Source: Hyphomicrobium sp. (GTDB lineage: Bacteria > Pseudomonadota > Alphaproteobacteria > Rhizobiales > Hyphomicrobiaceae). From it: a stretch of 64,000 nucleotides of DNA. The notes below the pieces were generated by a model that worked only from the letters and a program-made list of their open reading frames with translations, was not told the DNA's origin and ran no database searches. The stretch is from assembly GCF_009026145.1 (NCBI RefSeq), contig NZ_WBUE01000016.1, positions 1 through 64,000 of the forward strand, given 5' to 3'. This document shows positions 42,368 through 50,587 of this stretch, in pieces (positions within the stretch are counted from its first letter, which is position 1; the number at the start of each line of letters is the position of its first letter). The position numbers and the translations under genes were made by a program.

Positions 42368-43336
42368 CTAGGGCAACCGCAGCACCACCTTGCCGACGAT
42401 ACGCGAGCTCAGCTGATGGAGTTGAAGCCTGCGCATTAGGGGACGCAGCCCCAACGCGGCGACGAGCCTCCGCGCCGCATTGTACGCGGTGCAAACCGCC
42501 CACGCCGCCGGGCCAAGGGTTCGGACGTTGAAGACGACTCCTTGCGGCGTGTGCAACGGATTGCCGGTCCAGCAATGGCGCGACGGCATTGGCAGGCCAC
42601 GGCGTTGGCGTGCACGGTTGCCGAGGCCATGGATGGACGAGGCGAACGCCGCACTGGAACTGACGATCCGCGGCGCGACACCGAAGATCTCGAGGCCAAA
42701 CCGCCAAGGCTGCCGGAAATCGGTGTCAACCGGCCAGTACCTCTTGAGCGGGCACAGAAATCTTTTCGCCCCCGTGCGGCTGACGAGATAACCGGTGGTC
42801 GTTTCAGGCACGCGCGAATAGCGGACGATGCGGCGGCTGTCGTCGAGCTCGGCGATCGGCTTCACCGCGCGGTTGCTGTCCTGACAAATGTGGACGATGT
42901 CCCAGCCGGCCGGCAGGTTATCGAGCACATTGGCGATGATCTCGCGCATGTTGGCAGGAAGTACGGCATCGTCTTCGAGGATAAGCGCGTAGTCCAAGTC
43001 GCGTTCGACGATCGATTGCATTGCCGTTAGGTGACTGGCGTAGCAGCCAACCTCGCCGGGCTTCAGCTGCGAGTGCAGCTTGCCGTCCGTGAAGAAAAAA
43101 TCCTTGAGCTGTGCAGGAACTGACAGACCCTCTACGCCGACAACCCGCTCGGCGGGAAGCTCGGCCAGGCGTAGATACTGACGGATCGCGATCCGCCGCG
43201 CCTCGTCAACCTCTCGGTTGATGTAAAAGGTTGGAATCGCATTCAGATTGAGAGCGCGGGACGCTTGCGCATTCCAGGCATCCCAGCCGTCGCGGGCGGC
43301 GTCGCGAGGGAGCCTGGCTGCGGGTTCAACAAGCAT
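42368..43336 (-). CDS. Glycosyltransferase family 25 (LPS-type) protein
   Basis: The 322-residue protein matches GT25: AIPTFYINREVDEARR at the start, GEVGCYASHLTAMQSIVERDLDYALILEDDA with the DD metal-binding pair, and TTTGYLVSRTGAKRFL. Such enzymes add sugars to lipooligosaccharide or surface polymers. ATG 43336 is used (GGAG upstream); 43351 is another start. No other cell-surface genes are adjacent. Locally lower GC and long flanking gaps hint that it is a transferred gene. Confidence 0.82.
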   Translation of the reverse strand: MLVEPAARLPRDAARDGWDAWNAQASRALNLNAIPTFYINREVDEARRIAIRQYLRLAELPAERVVGVEGLSVPAQLKDFFFTDGKLHSQLKPGEVGCYASHLTAMQSIVERDLDYALILEDDAVLPANMREIIANVLDNLPAGWDIVHICQDSNRAVKPIAELDDSRRIVRYSRVPETTTGYLVSRTGAKRFLCPLKRYWPVDTDFRQPWRFGLEIFGVAPRIVSSSAAFASSIHGLGNRARQRRGLPMPSRHCWTGNPLHTPQGVVFNVRTLGPAAWAVCTAYNAARRLVAALGLRPLMRRLQLHQLSSRIVGKVVLRLP

Positions 43337-43883
43337 ACACGACAACTCCACTTACGCGGATACAAGAACTGCCGCACGAGCGCTCAGGCTTGATGTTCTA
43401 GCATCGTGAATATCCGTTAGGCGAGCAGGTTCTATCGGGCGCCGAGCTTCCCTGCCTAATTGTTGCGCAGCTGCCTCGCACGCCGATGCGGCGCTACTTG
43501 GGTGGCCGACTGCCGATTCTGTGCAGAACTTTCAACAAACGGCGGATATGTGATTCGATGCACTCGCGCCCCTGGCGGCCAGCCTCTAGTCCTGGGCGAG
43601 ACGATAATGACCGGGGTGCGGGGCCATGCGGCGCAGTATTTTAGACGTATGTCTGTTCAATTCTCCCTTCCACACGTTGCGGGCAATGTTCTGGAACATA
43701 AGGACTTTGGGCTTTACTTGGTGGGCGTGGTGTCTCGCGAAGAATACTTGCACCGCACTCGGTGAGTATTATTGCAGCGCGGGCGATGCATTAGGCGTGC
43801 GGCCCAAAACCATGCGTGTCGCCGCTCGGATCTTGCGCTGACTAGCTAGCGAGAGGGGCCAAGCACCCTTCCCGACTCCCCGC
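43337..43883. other. Intergenic region between GT25 and DUF1236 genes
   Basis: No gene is supported in these 547 bp; the short frames there lack homology signs. A hairpin at 43743-43770 (AATACT + CACCG with CGGTG + AGTATT, 4-base loop) may end the DUF1236 transcript. Confidence 0.45.
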
Positions 43884-45047
43884 TCAGCTTTTGTCGATGA
43901 GGAGGACGACCTTGTCCTCGGCCGGGTCGACAATAGCGAGCTGGTCGTCGGCGACGAAGTACCGGCACGGGCCCAACTCATCCGCCTCCGAGAGCACCGG
44001 TTCGGGGAACTCTTCAAGCTCGATATCGCTCGGCACGCTCCAGCCGACCCGCAGATCCGCGACGTCGACCTCACGTCCGAGGCGGACCGATCCCAAGATG
44101 AGCTCGCGCTCGTCCGCGCTAAGGTGGATGTCGGTCGAGCACCTGCCGCCGGACCCAGCCGCCGCATGTCGCCGCGGGGTGGCCGGAATGACGGCGACGA
44201 CCTCGTAGGTATCGGGGTCGCAGATGACGTATTCGTCCTCGACCCAGACGTACACGTAGTCCCGATACTCGGGGACGATATCGATAACCGCGATAGGCAC
44301 AGGGACGAAGTGCCAGTGGCGCGGCAGGCGGCGCCCGATCGATATATCGATGTCGACGTCGGTGTGGTGCTTTGCGTCGGTCTTGTCGCGGAAGGCGCTC
44401 TGCACGCGGTCGCGCTTGTCATCCGAGAGCTCGACCTGCTTGACGCGCTCCGACTTGTCGGTAGGGGCAGCCGTGTCGGCATCCTTTCCGGTGACGCTAT
44501 CCTGCGCCTCCTTATCCTCCTTATCCTCCGTCTGCTTGGCCGCGTCCTTGACCTTGTCCTTGGTGCGCGCCTGAGCATCGTCCTCGTCCGGCTTCCCGTC
44601 GAGCTTGGCGCGCTCGGCGGCCCTCTTCGACGGACGCGTGTCGTCCGCCTTCGCACGCTCCTCGTCGGCCTCGCGCTCGGCCCGCGCCTTAGCCCTATTG
44701 CCAGCGTCTCCACCACGATCGGAGTCGTCGGCATCCCGTTGACGTTCACCTCTATCGCCAGCCGGGCCTTCGGCCGAGCGGCGCGCCGGCGGCGTTTCGG
44801 TTGCTTCGCGCGCGGGTCCGGGCTCAACCGCGGGACTGTCCCCGCCGCCACCCGCGCTCGGGCCGGCTCGCTCCGCCGGCGCTGCAGGACCACCTAGGTC
44901 CGGCCCGCCCCCCATTCCCGCTGGTCCTTCAACTCCCGGACCGCCGGGGGCTGGCCCGCCCATCCTGCCGTCTGGCCCTCCTTGTGCGTACGCGCAGCCC
45001 ATGGCGCTGAGCATGAGCGTCGCGACTAGCGTCATTGTTGTTCTCAT
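43884..45047 (-). CDS. Secreted DUF1236-domain protein with a long charged linker
   Basis: The 387-residue protein has a signal peptide (MRTTMTLVATLMLSAMGCAYA), a Gly/Pro-rich stretch (about 22-75), a very charged Lys/Asp/Glu/Arg-rich linker (about 75-225) and a DUF1236-like domain (HWHFVPVPIAVIDIVPEYRD, YVWVEDEYVICDPDTYEVV). A second similar domain may end it (LGPCRYFVADDQLAIVDPAED). ATG 45047 follows GGAG. The protein is probably periplasmic or envelope-associated; function unknown. Confidence 0.8.
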   Translation of the reverse strand: MRTTMTLVATLMLSAMGCAYAQGGPDGRMGGPAPGGPGVEGPAGMGGGPDLGGPAAPAERAGPSAGGGGDSPAVEPGPAREATETPPARRSAEGPAGDRGERQRDADDSDRGGDAGNRAKARAEREADEERAKADDTRPSKRAAERAKLDGKPDEDDAQARTKDKVKDAAKQTEDKEDKEAQDSVTGKDADTAAPTDKSERVKQVELSDDKRDRVQSAFRDKTDAKHHTDVDIDISIGRRLPRHWHFVPVPIAVIDIVPEYRDYVYVWVEDEYVICDPDTYEVVAVIPATPRRHAAAGSGGRCSTDIHLSADERELILGSVRLGREVDVADLRVGWSVPSDIELEEFPEPVLSEADELGPCRYFVADDQLAIVDPAEDKVVLLIDKS

Positions 45048-45316
45048 CTTGACGTCTCCATTCGCAACAAGAGAGCACGCATCATGCGAACTCGAGACGC
45101 CAACGGAGTGTGCCGATTAAGTGTTCCCGGGCGCGGCCTGCTGACCAGTGCTTAGTTGGCGCGCGGGCGGTGAACCAAATGGATCGCCGTGAGTTGATTG
45201 CCTCAAAGAGAAGCTGGTCTTCGTCGGTGGACGAGCGGGCGAGCGTCACCCCGCCAGCAGCTTGATTGCCGGCTTCACAGCCGCCGAGGCCGCGCGTGCG
45301 GCACTAGCCAGAGAGC

Positions 45317-45490
45317 CTACTTATCGTCGCTGTAAGGCTGCTCGCCCTCGACGTACGGGCGCACCTTGCGCCACAGGCGATGGTAGTCGTTCGCATACCG
45401 GCGCTGCTCTTCGATATCATCGGCGAGCCGCGACGCTTCCCGCAGCCGCTCCATCTCGCTCAGCGCCTTTTCGACCTGCTCTCTCGTCAT
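45317..45490 (-). CDS. Small charged hypothetical protein
   Basis: The 57-residue product (starts MTREQVEKALSEMERLREAS) is a predicted helical, charged protein ending in a tail rich in Asp and Lys. GGAG precedes the ATG at 45490 at a suitable distance. No family recognised. About 270 bp upstream of the DUF1236 start and 330 bp on its other side hold no other gene. Confidence 0.5.
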   Translation of the reverse strand: MTREQVEKALSEMERLREASRLADDIEEQRRYANDYHRLWRKVRPYVEGEQPYSDDK

Positions 45491-45821
45491 GCGAGGCTCC
45501 TCGTGCCCGACCTCGGGCGGCGTGAGGCAACGCGCGCCATCGGCGAGAGATATATCGCCAGTCTGCCCTGCTGAACAACGCACAACATCCGCTATTCATG
45601 GCCGGCAAAGCAGGAATGCTGCAACACATATCAGCGGCGTTGCGAATTGCTAACGATCTCCCGGACATTCTCGTTGAGGAAGCTCGCCACGCGCCAGGCA
45701 TTTGCACGCAAGCTCACCCATACCGGCTACAAGGATCGGAACCTCGCCTTCCGGCGCGTGTTTGCCTAACGAGCAGCGCGCGGATCGGTTCTCAGGGTTC
45801 ACAAACTTTGCTGAGGTCCAT

Positions 45822-47150
45822 ATGCGCACAGCAGTCGCATCTATAGTCGCCGCTGTCCTAGCCGTGAGCAGTTCGGCCCATGCGCAAGAGCAGCCGGGCT
45901 TTGGGCCAAACCCGAAGCTGCCTGAGCCGCAGTATTCACTGTTTCCGACCGTCAACATCGCCCCGGCGACGAGCTGGCGCGACGGTGCCAAGCCGGCGCC
46001 TGCGGACGGATTGAGCGTGATGGCATTGGCGACGGGCCTCGAGCATCCGCGCTGGCTCTACACGCTGCCCAACGGCGACATTCTGGTCGCCGAGACGAAC
46101 GCGCCGCCGAAGCCGGAGGACGGCAAGGGCATCAAAGGCTGGTTCATGAAGCTCTTCATGCGGCGTGCCACCGGTCCGGCGAAAAGCGCCAACCGCATCC
46201 GGTTGCTGCGCGATGCCGACGGCGACGGTGTGGCGGAGGTCGATGAAGTGTTCCTCGACGGGCTCAACTCCCCGTTCGGCATGGCACTCATCGGCGACAG
46301 CTTCTATGTCGCCAACACCGATGCCGTGCTGCGCTTTCCCTACAAGGATGGCGAGATCATCGGCGCCGGGGTCAAGGTGACCGATCTCCCCGCCGGTCGG
46401 CTCAATCACCATTGGACGAAGAACATCATTGCCAGCCGCGACGGCAAGCGGCTTTACGCAACCGTCGGCTCCAACAGCAACGTCGGCGAAAACGGCCTCG
46501 ACAAGGAGGAGGGTCGCGCCGCCATTTGGGAGATCGACTTGGAGACGGGCAAGAAGCGGATCTTCGCCTCCGGGCTGCGCAATCCCAACGGCATGGCCTG
46601 GGAGCCGACGACAGGTCAATTGTGGACCGTCGTCAATGAGCGCGACGAGCTCGGCAACGACCTCGTCCCCGACTACCTGACCTCGGTGAAGGACGGCGGC
46701 TTCTACGGCTGGCCCTACAGCTACTGGGGCCAGCACGTCGATACGCGCGTCAAGGAGCAGAAGCCCGACCTCGTCGCCACGGCGATCGCGCCCGACTACG
46801 GCCTCGGTGCGCACAGCGCGGCACTCGGGCTGACGTTCTACGAAGGCACCCTATTGCCCGAAGACTATCGCGGTGGCGCATTCATCGGCCTGCACGGCTC
46901 GTGGAATCGCGAGCCGCGCGCCGGCTACAAGGTGACCTTCGTGCCATTCGCCAACGGGCGCCCGTCCGGACCGCCGAAGGACGTGCTCATCGGTTTCGTC
47001 GACGGCGAGGGCAACGCGCAAGGTCGCCCTGTGGGCGTTGCGGTAGACAAGACGGGGGCGCTGCTCGTTGCCGATGACGTGGGCGGCCGCGTGTGGCGCG
47101 TGACGCCGGCCGCTGGCGCGCCGGCGATACCTCGCGCGGCATCTCAGTAA
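45822..47150 (+). CDS. PQQ-dependent sugar (sorbosone-type) dehydrogenase
   Basis: The 442-residue exported protein has a signal peptide (cleavage near SSAHA|Q) and a soluble beta-propeller like L-sorbosone or glucose/aldose dehydrogenases: [75 protein letters not shown] and [13 protein letters not shown] 45822 follows GAGG. The cofactor would come from the pqq genes in this window. The sugar substrate is not evident, and some relatives have unknown physiology. Confidence 0.88.
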   Translation: MRTAVASIVAAVLAVSSSAHAQEQPGFGPNPKLPEPQYSLFPTVNIAPATSWRDGAKPAPADGLSVMALATGLEHPRWLYTLPNGDILVAETNAPPKPEDGKGIKGWFMKLFMRRATGPAKSANRIRLLRDADGDGVAEVDEVFLDGLNSPFGMALIGDSFYVANTDAVLRFPYKDGEIIGAGVKVTDLPAGRLNHHWTKNIIASRDGKRLYATVGSNSNVGENGLDKEEGRAAIWEIDLETGKKRIFASGLRNPNGMAWEPTTGQLWTVVNERDELGNDLVPDYLTSVKDGGFYGWPYSYWGQHVDTRVKEQKPDLVATAIAPDYGLGAHSAALGLTFYEGTLLPEDYRGGAFIGLHGSWNREPRAGYKVTFVPFANGRPSGPPKDVLIGFVDGEGNAQGRPVGVAVDKTGALLVADDVGGRVWRVTPAAGAPAIPRAASQ

Positions 47151-47278
47151 GCGTTCTACAAGCGGAAAGCTGCGCCCATGCAGGGCGTGCATGGCGTTCC
47201 AGGTGTGCCGCGTGGCACAGCGGGAACGTCGCGTGAGCGGTAGTGGTTGTGCAGCGACACAGAAGTGGAGTTCGCAAG

Positions 47279-47416
47279 ATGCCGCTCTTCTTTTTGCCCT
47301 TCCTCTATTCGCAGCTGTTGCTCTCAAGCGCGACCAATTACTGGACCGAGGCAGGCGAGGAGTACTACAGCCCCTCGCTGCCTTCCCCGGAGACGATCGC
47401 GCAGGTCCTCCGCTGA
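47279..47416 (+). CDS. Possible small membrane-associated protein
   Basis: A 45-codon frame starts MPLFFLPFLYSQLLLSS and continues NYWTEAGEEYY. GGAG lies 9 bp before the ATG. The hydrophobic N-terminus and compact acidic tail look like a real small protein. No family is recognised, and a chance ORF is possible. Confidence 0.4.
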   Translation: MPLFFLPFLYSQLLLSSATNYWTEAGEEYYSPSLPSPETIAQVLR

Positions 47417-47488
47417 CCTAGGGTGGTTGTTTCTGTGGGGTGCAGGGCCTACACAGGGCGGCTTCACAAGCCGCCAGGTAACCAGCCT

Positions 47489-47878
47489 ATGCCGCTCCTC
47501 CGCTTCGACCTCATCGAAGGCCGCACCGACACTGAGATAAAGACGCTGCTCGACGCCGCGCACCGGGCGATGCTCGCCGCCTTCAACGTCCCGGCGCGCG
47601 ATCGCTATCAGATCGTCAACGAGCACAAGGCATCGCGCATGGTCGTCGAGGATACCGGTCTCGGCATCCCGCGCACGAGGAACATTGTTGTGGTGCAGGT
47701 GATCACTCGCCCGCGCGGCAAAGAGGCGAAGCAGCGATTTTACCGGTTCCTCGTCGAGGAGCTGCAGAAGAGCTGCGGAATCGCTGCGTCCGACGTCATG
47801 GTATCGATGGTCGAGAACACCGACGAGGACTGGTCGTTTGGCCTCGGGCGGGCGCAGTTCTTAGACGGCGACCTCTAG
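47489..47878 (+). CDS. Tautomerase-family protein
   Basis: The 129-residue protein starts MPLLRFDLIEGRTDTEIKTL, so removal of Met leaves the catalytic Pro1 of the 4-oxalocrotonate tautomerase superfamily. The length and two beta-alpha-beta halves (second half around VQVITRPRGKEAKQRFYRFL) fit the longer MSAD-like group. Its substrate is unknown. It converges with the TetR gene, 9 bp apart. Confidence 0.85.
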   Translation: MPLLRFDLIEGRTDTEIKTLLDAAHRAMLAAFNVPARDRYQIVNEHKASRMVVEDTGLGIPRTRNIVVVQVITRPRGKEAKQRFYRFLVEELQKSCGIAASDVMVSMVENTDEDWSFGLGRAQFLDGDL

Positions 47879-47887
47879 CTCGCGACA

Positions 47888-48493
47888 CTATTCGCGGGGC
47901 TTGGGGGCGTGCTCAGCGAGCAGCGAGCGCAGCATGCGCACAACGCGCGAAGCGGGACCGCTGGAGCAGCACTGGAGCGAAATGCGCGCGCCCTCGAATA
48001 GCAGAAAGACTTCGTCGGCGAGTTGGTCGGGGTCTTCATAGCCGGCTTCGCGGAAGAGGGCGACGAGGCGGTTGCGCTTACGCGTCTTATAGTCGTCGAT
48101 GATCTTTCGTGCCGGGTGGTCGAGCTCGCGCATCTCGACCGCCGCATTGGCGATGGCGCAACCACGTTCGCCGCCGTCAGTGAGGACCTTCTCGACGTAT
48201 CGCACCCACCCCTCGAGCTGGGCATTCGCATCGCCGGGATGCTCACGCGCCAGGGCCTCCCAGACGTCATCCCCCTCCTTGGCAAGCTGGTTGAGATAGG
48301 CGGCGATCAGCTCGTCCTTGGAACCAAAGTGACGATAGAGCGTCATTTTGTTCGTGGCCGCGGCCTCTGCGATGGCTTCGACACCCACGGCGCGGATGCC
48401 ATGGCGGTAAAATAGCTCCCTAGCGGCCGCGAGAATGCGCTCGCGGGGTGGCGGCTGTGCGGGTTCTGCTGTGCGGTTAATGGTGCTTACCAT
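47888..48493 (-). CDS. TetR/AcrR-family transcriptional regulator
   Basis: The 201-residue regulator has an N-terminal helix-turn-helix (ILAAARELFYRHGIRAVGVEAIAEAAATNKMTLYRHFGSKDEL in pieces) and a C-terminal ligand domain. It is divergent from the azoreductase gene, and the space between has two copies of an 11-bp operator-like repeat. It probably represses the azoreductase, possibly the RND pump, and itself. Confidence 0.92.
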   Translation of the reverse strand: MVSTINRTAEPAQPPPRERILAAARELFYRHGIRAVGVEAIAEAAATNKMTLYRHFGSKDELIAAYLNQLAKEGDDVWEALAREHPGDANAQLEGWVRYVEKVLTDGGERGCAIANAAVEMRELDHPARKIIDDYKTRKRNRLVALFREAGYEDPDQLADEVFLLFEGARISLQCCSSGPASRVVRMLRSLLAEHAPKPRE

Positions 48494-48499
48494 GGCCTC

Positions 48500-48551
48500 T
48501 TGACATAGGGTGTGACCGGTCAGTATACGAGAGGGAGTTACCGGTCAGTAA
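48500..48551 (+). promoter_or_regulatory. Promoter and twin operator upstream of azoreductase
   Basis: ACCGGTCAGTA occurs at 48515-48525 and again at 48540-48550. The first copy is within the perfect palindrome TGACCGGTCA, the second within near-palindromic TTACCGGTCAGTAA. TTGACA at 48500-48505 and TATACG at 48524-48529 (18-bp spacer) form a plausible promoter overlapped by the first copy, a layout expected for TetR repression. Confidence 0.7.
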
Positions 48552-48616
48552 CACAGTGTGCGGACGCTGTCATGCTCTTAGTTTCGCCGCACCGCACCAA
48601 ATCCCGCGAGTATATC

Positions 48617-49309
48617 ATGCAGCCAGCCAGCACCGTGCAGCACAAAGCCACGCACCCGGATGGTTTGAGGCCGGACGAGGCGAGACGCAATATCCTGTGC
48701 CTGACGAGCAGCCCCCGGCGTGACACCTCCTATTCGAGCCTTGTGGCTATGCGGGTGTTGCGGGAGCTGCGTCAAGTCTATCCAGACGCCACCGTCACGA
48801 TTCGCGATCTTGCACGCAATCCCCTTCCGCATATCGACGAGGACTTCGTCACCGCTACCCGGTCCATCGCAGGCGCGCGCACCGACCGCCAGCGCGCGCA
48901 AGTTGAGCGCTCGGATGCGCTGATCGACGAGCTGTTCGCCGCCGACGCGATCGTCATCGCCGCGTCCATGATCAATTTCGGGGTGCCGTCGACTTTGAAG
49001 GCGTGGATCGACCACGTCGTCTGCCCTGGACGGACGTTCCGTTATACCAACACCGGCTCGCAGGGGCTGCTGCGCGGACGCCGCGCCATCCTCGTATTGT
49101 CTCGCGGCGGGATCTATTCGGGCGGCCCGCTGCGCTCGTTCCAGCACGACGAAAGCTATTTGCGCTCGGTCCTCGATTTCATCGGCATCACTGACGTGCA
49201 GTCGATCATTCTCGAGGGCATGGCGCTGGGGCCGGAGTTTGCCGAGCGGGCCGTCGATGCCGCCATGCGGCGGGCAGCGGCCGTCGCCGGTGTCCTCGCT
49301 GCCGCGTAG
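48617..49309 (+). CDS. FMN-dependent azoreductase/quinone reductase-like protein
   Basis: The 230-residue flavodoxin-fold protein has the azoreductase pattern ILCLTSSPRRDTSYSSLVA, then IDELFAADAIVIAASMINFGVPSTLKAWIDHV and VLSRGGIYSGG. ATG 48617 is used; earlier in-frame starts lie in the operator region. Such enzymes reduce quinones or azo compounds with NAD(P)H. With the divergent TetR gene and downstream efflux genes it suggests a response to quinones or similar toxic compounds. Confidence 0.85.
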   Translation: MQPASTVQHKATHPDGLRPDEARRNILCLTSSPRRDTSYSSLVAMRVLRELRQVYPDATVTIRDLARNPLPHIDEDFVTATRSIAGARTDRQRAQVERSDALIDELFAADAIVIAASMINFGVPSTLKAWIDHVVCPGRTFRYTNTGSQGLLRGRRAILVLSRGGIYSGGPLRSFQHDESYLRSVLDFIGITDVQSIILEGMALGPEFAERAVDAAMRRAAAVAGVLAAA

Positions 49310-49381
49310 CCGACCGTTACACGACGCATTCTCATCGCACCGGGAACGCAAGCGCGCTTCCAACACATCCAACGGATACCT

Positions 49382-50575
49382 ATGCCTATCTTACCGATTG
49401 CCCGCCTTGCCGTTCCTTTGTCGCTTGTCGCTGCGCTGCTGGCGGGATGCGGGGAAGCCCAGACGGAGGCGCAGGGCGCGCCGCCTCCTCCGCCGCAAGT
49501 CAGCGTCGCCAAGCCGGTGCAGAAGATGGTGACGGAGCGCGACGAGTACGTTGGGCGGTTCGTTGCCTTCGACTACGTCGAGGTGCGCGCGCGCGTGTCG
49601 GGCTATCTCGAGAAGATCCACTTCAAGGACGGCCAGATCGTCAAGCAGGGCGATCCGCTGTTCACCATCGACCGGCGACCGTTCCAGACCGTGCTCGAGC
49701 AGGCCAAGGCCGCCGTAGAGCAAGCGAAAGCCAACCTCGCCTTCGCCGAAAGTGATTTGAAGCGCGGCGAAAGCCTGCGCACGGGCACGACCATCACCCA
49801 GCAGGCGCTCGATCAGCGCTTGCAGGCATCGCGGGTCGCCGCGGCTGCCGTGACATCGCAACAGGCTGCGGTCGAGCAGGCCGAGCTCGATCTGAGCTTC
49901 ACCGAGCTCAAGGCACCGATCTCCGGGCGCATCGGCGACCGGCGCGTCTCGATCGGCAACCTCGTGTCGGGCGGGTCGACGGGTAGCACCACGCTTCTGG
50001 CGACCATCGCCTCGATCGATCCAATCCGTTTCGAGTTCACCATGGATGAAGCGTCGTACCTGCGCTACCTGCGTATGGCCAGCAGCGCGGCCTCGAGCGC
50101 CGCGAACCGCGGCATGTCGCTTCCTGTTCGTCTCAAGCTGATCGACGAGGATGCCTTTACGCACGAAGGCACCATCGACTTCGTCGACAACACGATCGAC
50201 CGCTCGTCAGGCACTATTCGCGGCCGCGCCCTGTTCGCCAACACCGACGGCCGTCTGACTCCGGGTATGTTCGGGCGCATCCAGATCGCCACCTCCGCGC
50301 CCGCGACTGCGCTACTCGTGCCGGATTCCGCCATCGGCACGGAGCAGGTGCGCAAGTTCGTCTATGTGCTGAGCCCCGATAACGTGGCGACGCCGAAGTA
50401 CGTTACTCTCGGCCAGGTCGTTGACGGAATGCGCGTCGTGCAGGGGCTGCAAGCGGACGACACCATCATCGTGAACGGCCTGATGCGCGTGCGTCCGGGC
50501 GCCAAGGTGACGCCGGAGCAAGTCGCGGCCGAGGCGGGCAGCATTCGCGCGACCTCGTCCATCCGCACCAACTAA
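49382..50575 (+). CDS. RND efflux periplasmic adaptor (MexA/AcrA type)
   Basis: The 397-residue lipoprotein has a lipobox LLAGC (Cys23). Barrel-sandwich/lipoyl half-motifs (VEVRARVSGYLEKIHFKDGQIVKQGDPLF and LKAPISGRIGDRRV) flank the coiled-coil hairpin with Gln/Ala/Glu-rich helices. It bridges the inner-membrane pump and an outer-membrane channel. It lies 72 bp after the azoreductase gene and 12 bp before the pump gene. No outer-membrane factor gene is seen. Confidence 0.94.
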   Translation: MPILPIARLAVPLSLVAALLAGCGEAQTEAQGAPPPPPQVSVAKPVQKMVTERDEYVGRFVAFDYVEVRARVSGYLEKIHFKDGQIVKQGDPLFTIDRRPFQTVLEQAKAAVEQAKANLAFAESDLKRGESLRTGTTITQQALDQRLQASRVAAAAVTSQQAAVEQAELDLSFTELKAPISGRIGDRRVSIGNLVSGGSTGSTTLLATIASIDPIRFEFTMDEASYLRYLRMASSAASSAANRGMSLPVRLKLIDEDAFTHEGTIDFVDNTIDRSSGTIRGRALFANTDGRLTPGMFGRIQIATSAPATALLVPDSAIGTEQVRKFVYVLSPDNVATPKYVTLGQVVDGMRVVQGLQADDTIIVNGLMRVRPGAKVTPEQVAAEAGSIRATSSIRTN

Positions 50576-50587
50576 GGGCACGCCGCG

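Noticed and set aside
43460..43841. Short overlapping frames between the GT25 and DUF1236 genes
   Set aside because: They have no supported start, no family resemblance and overlap each other on the same strand.
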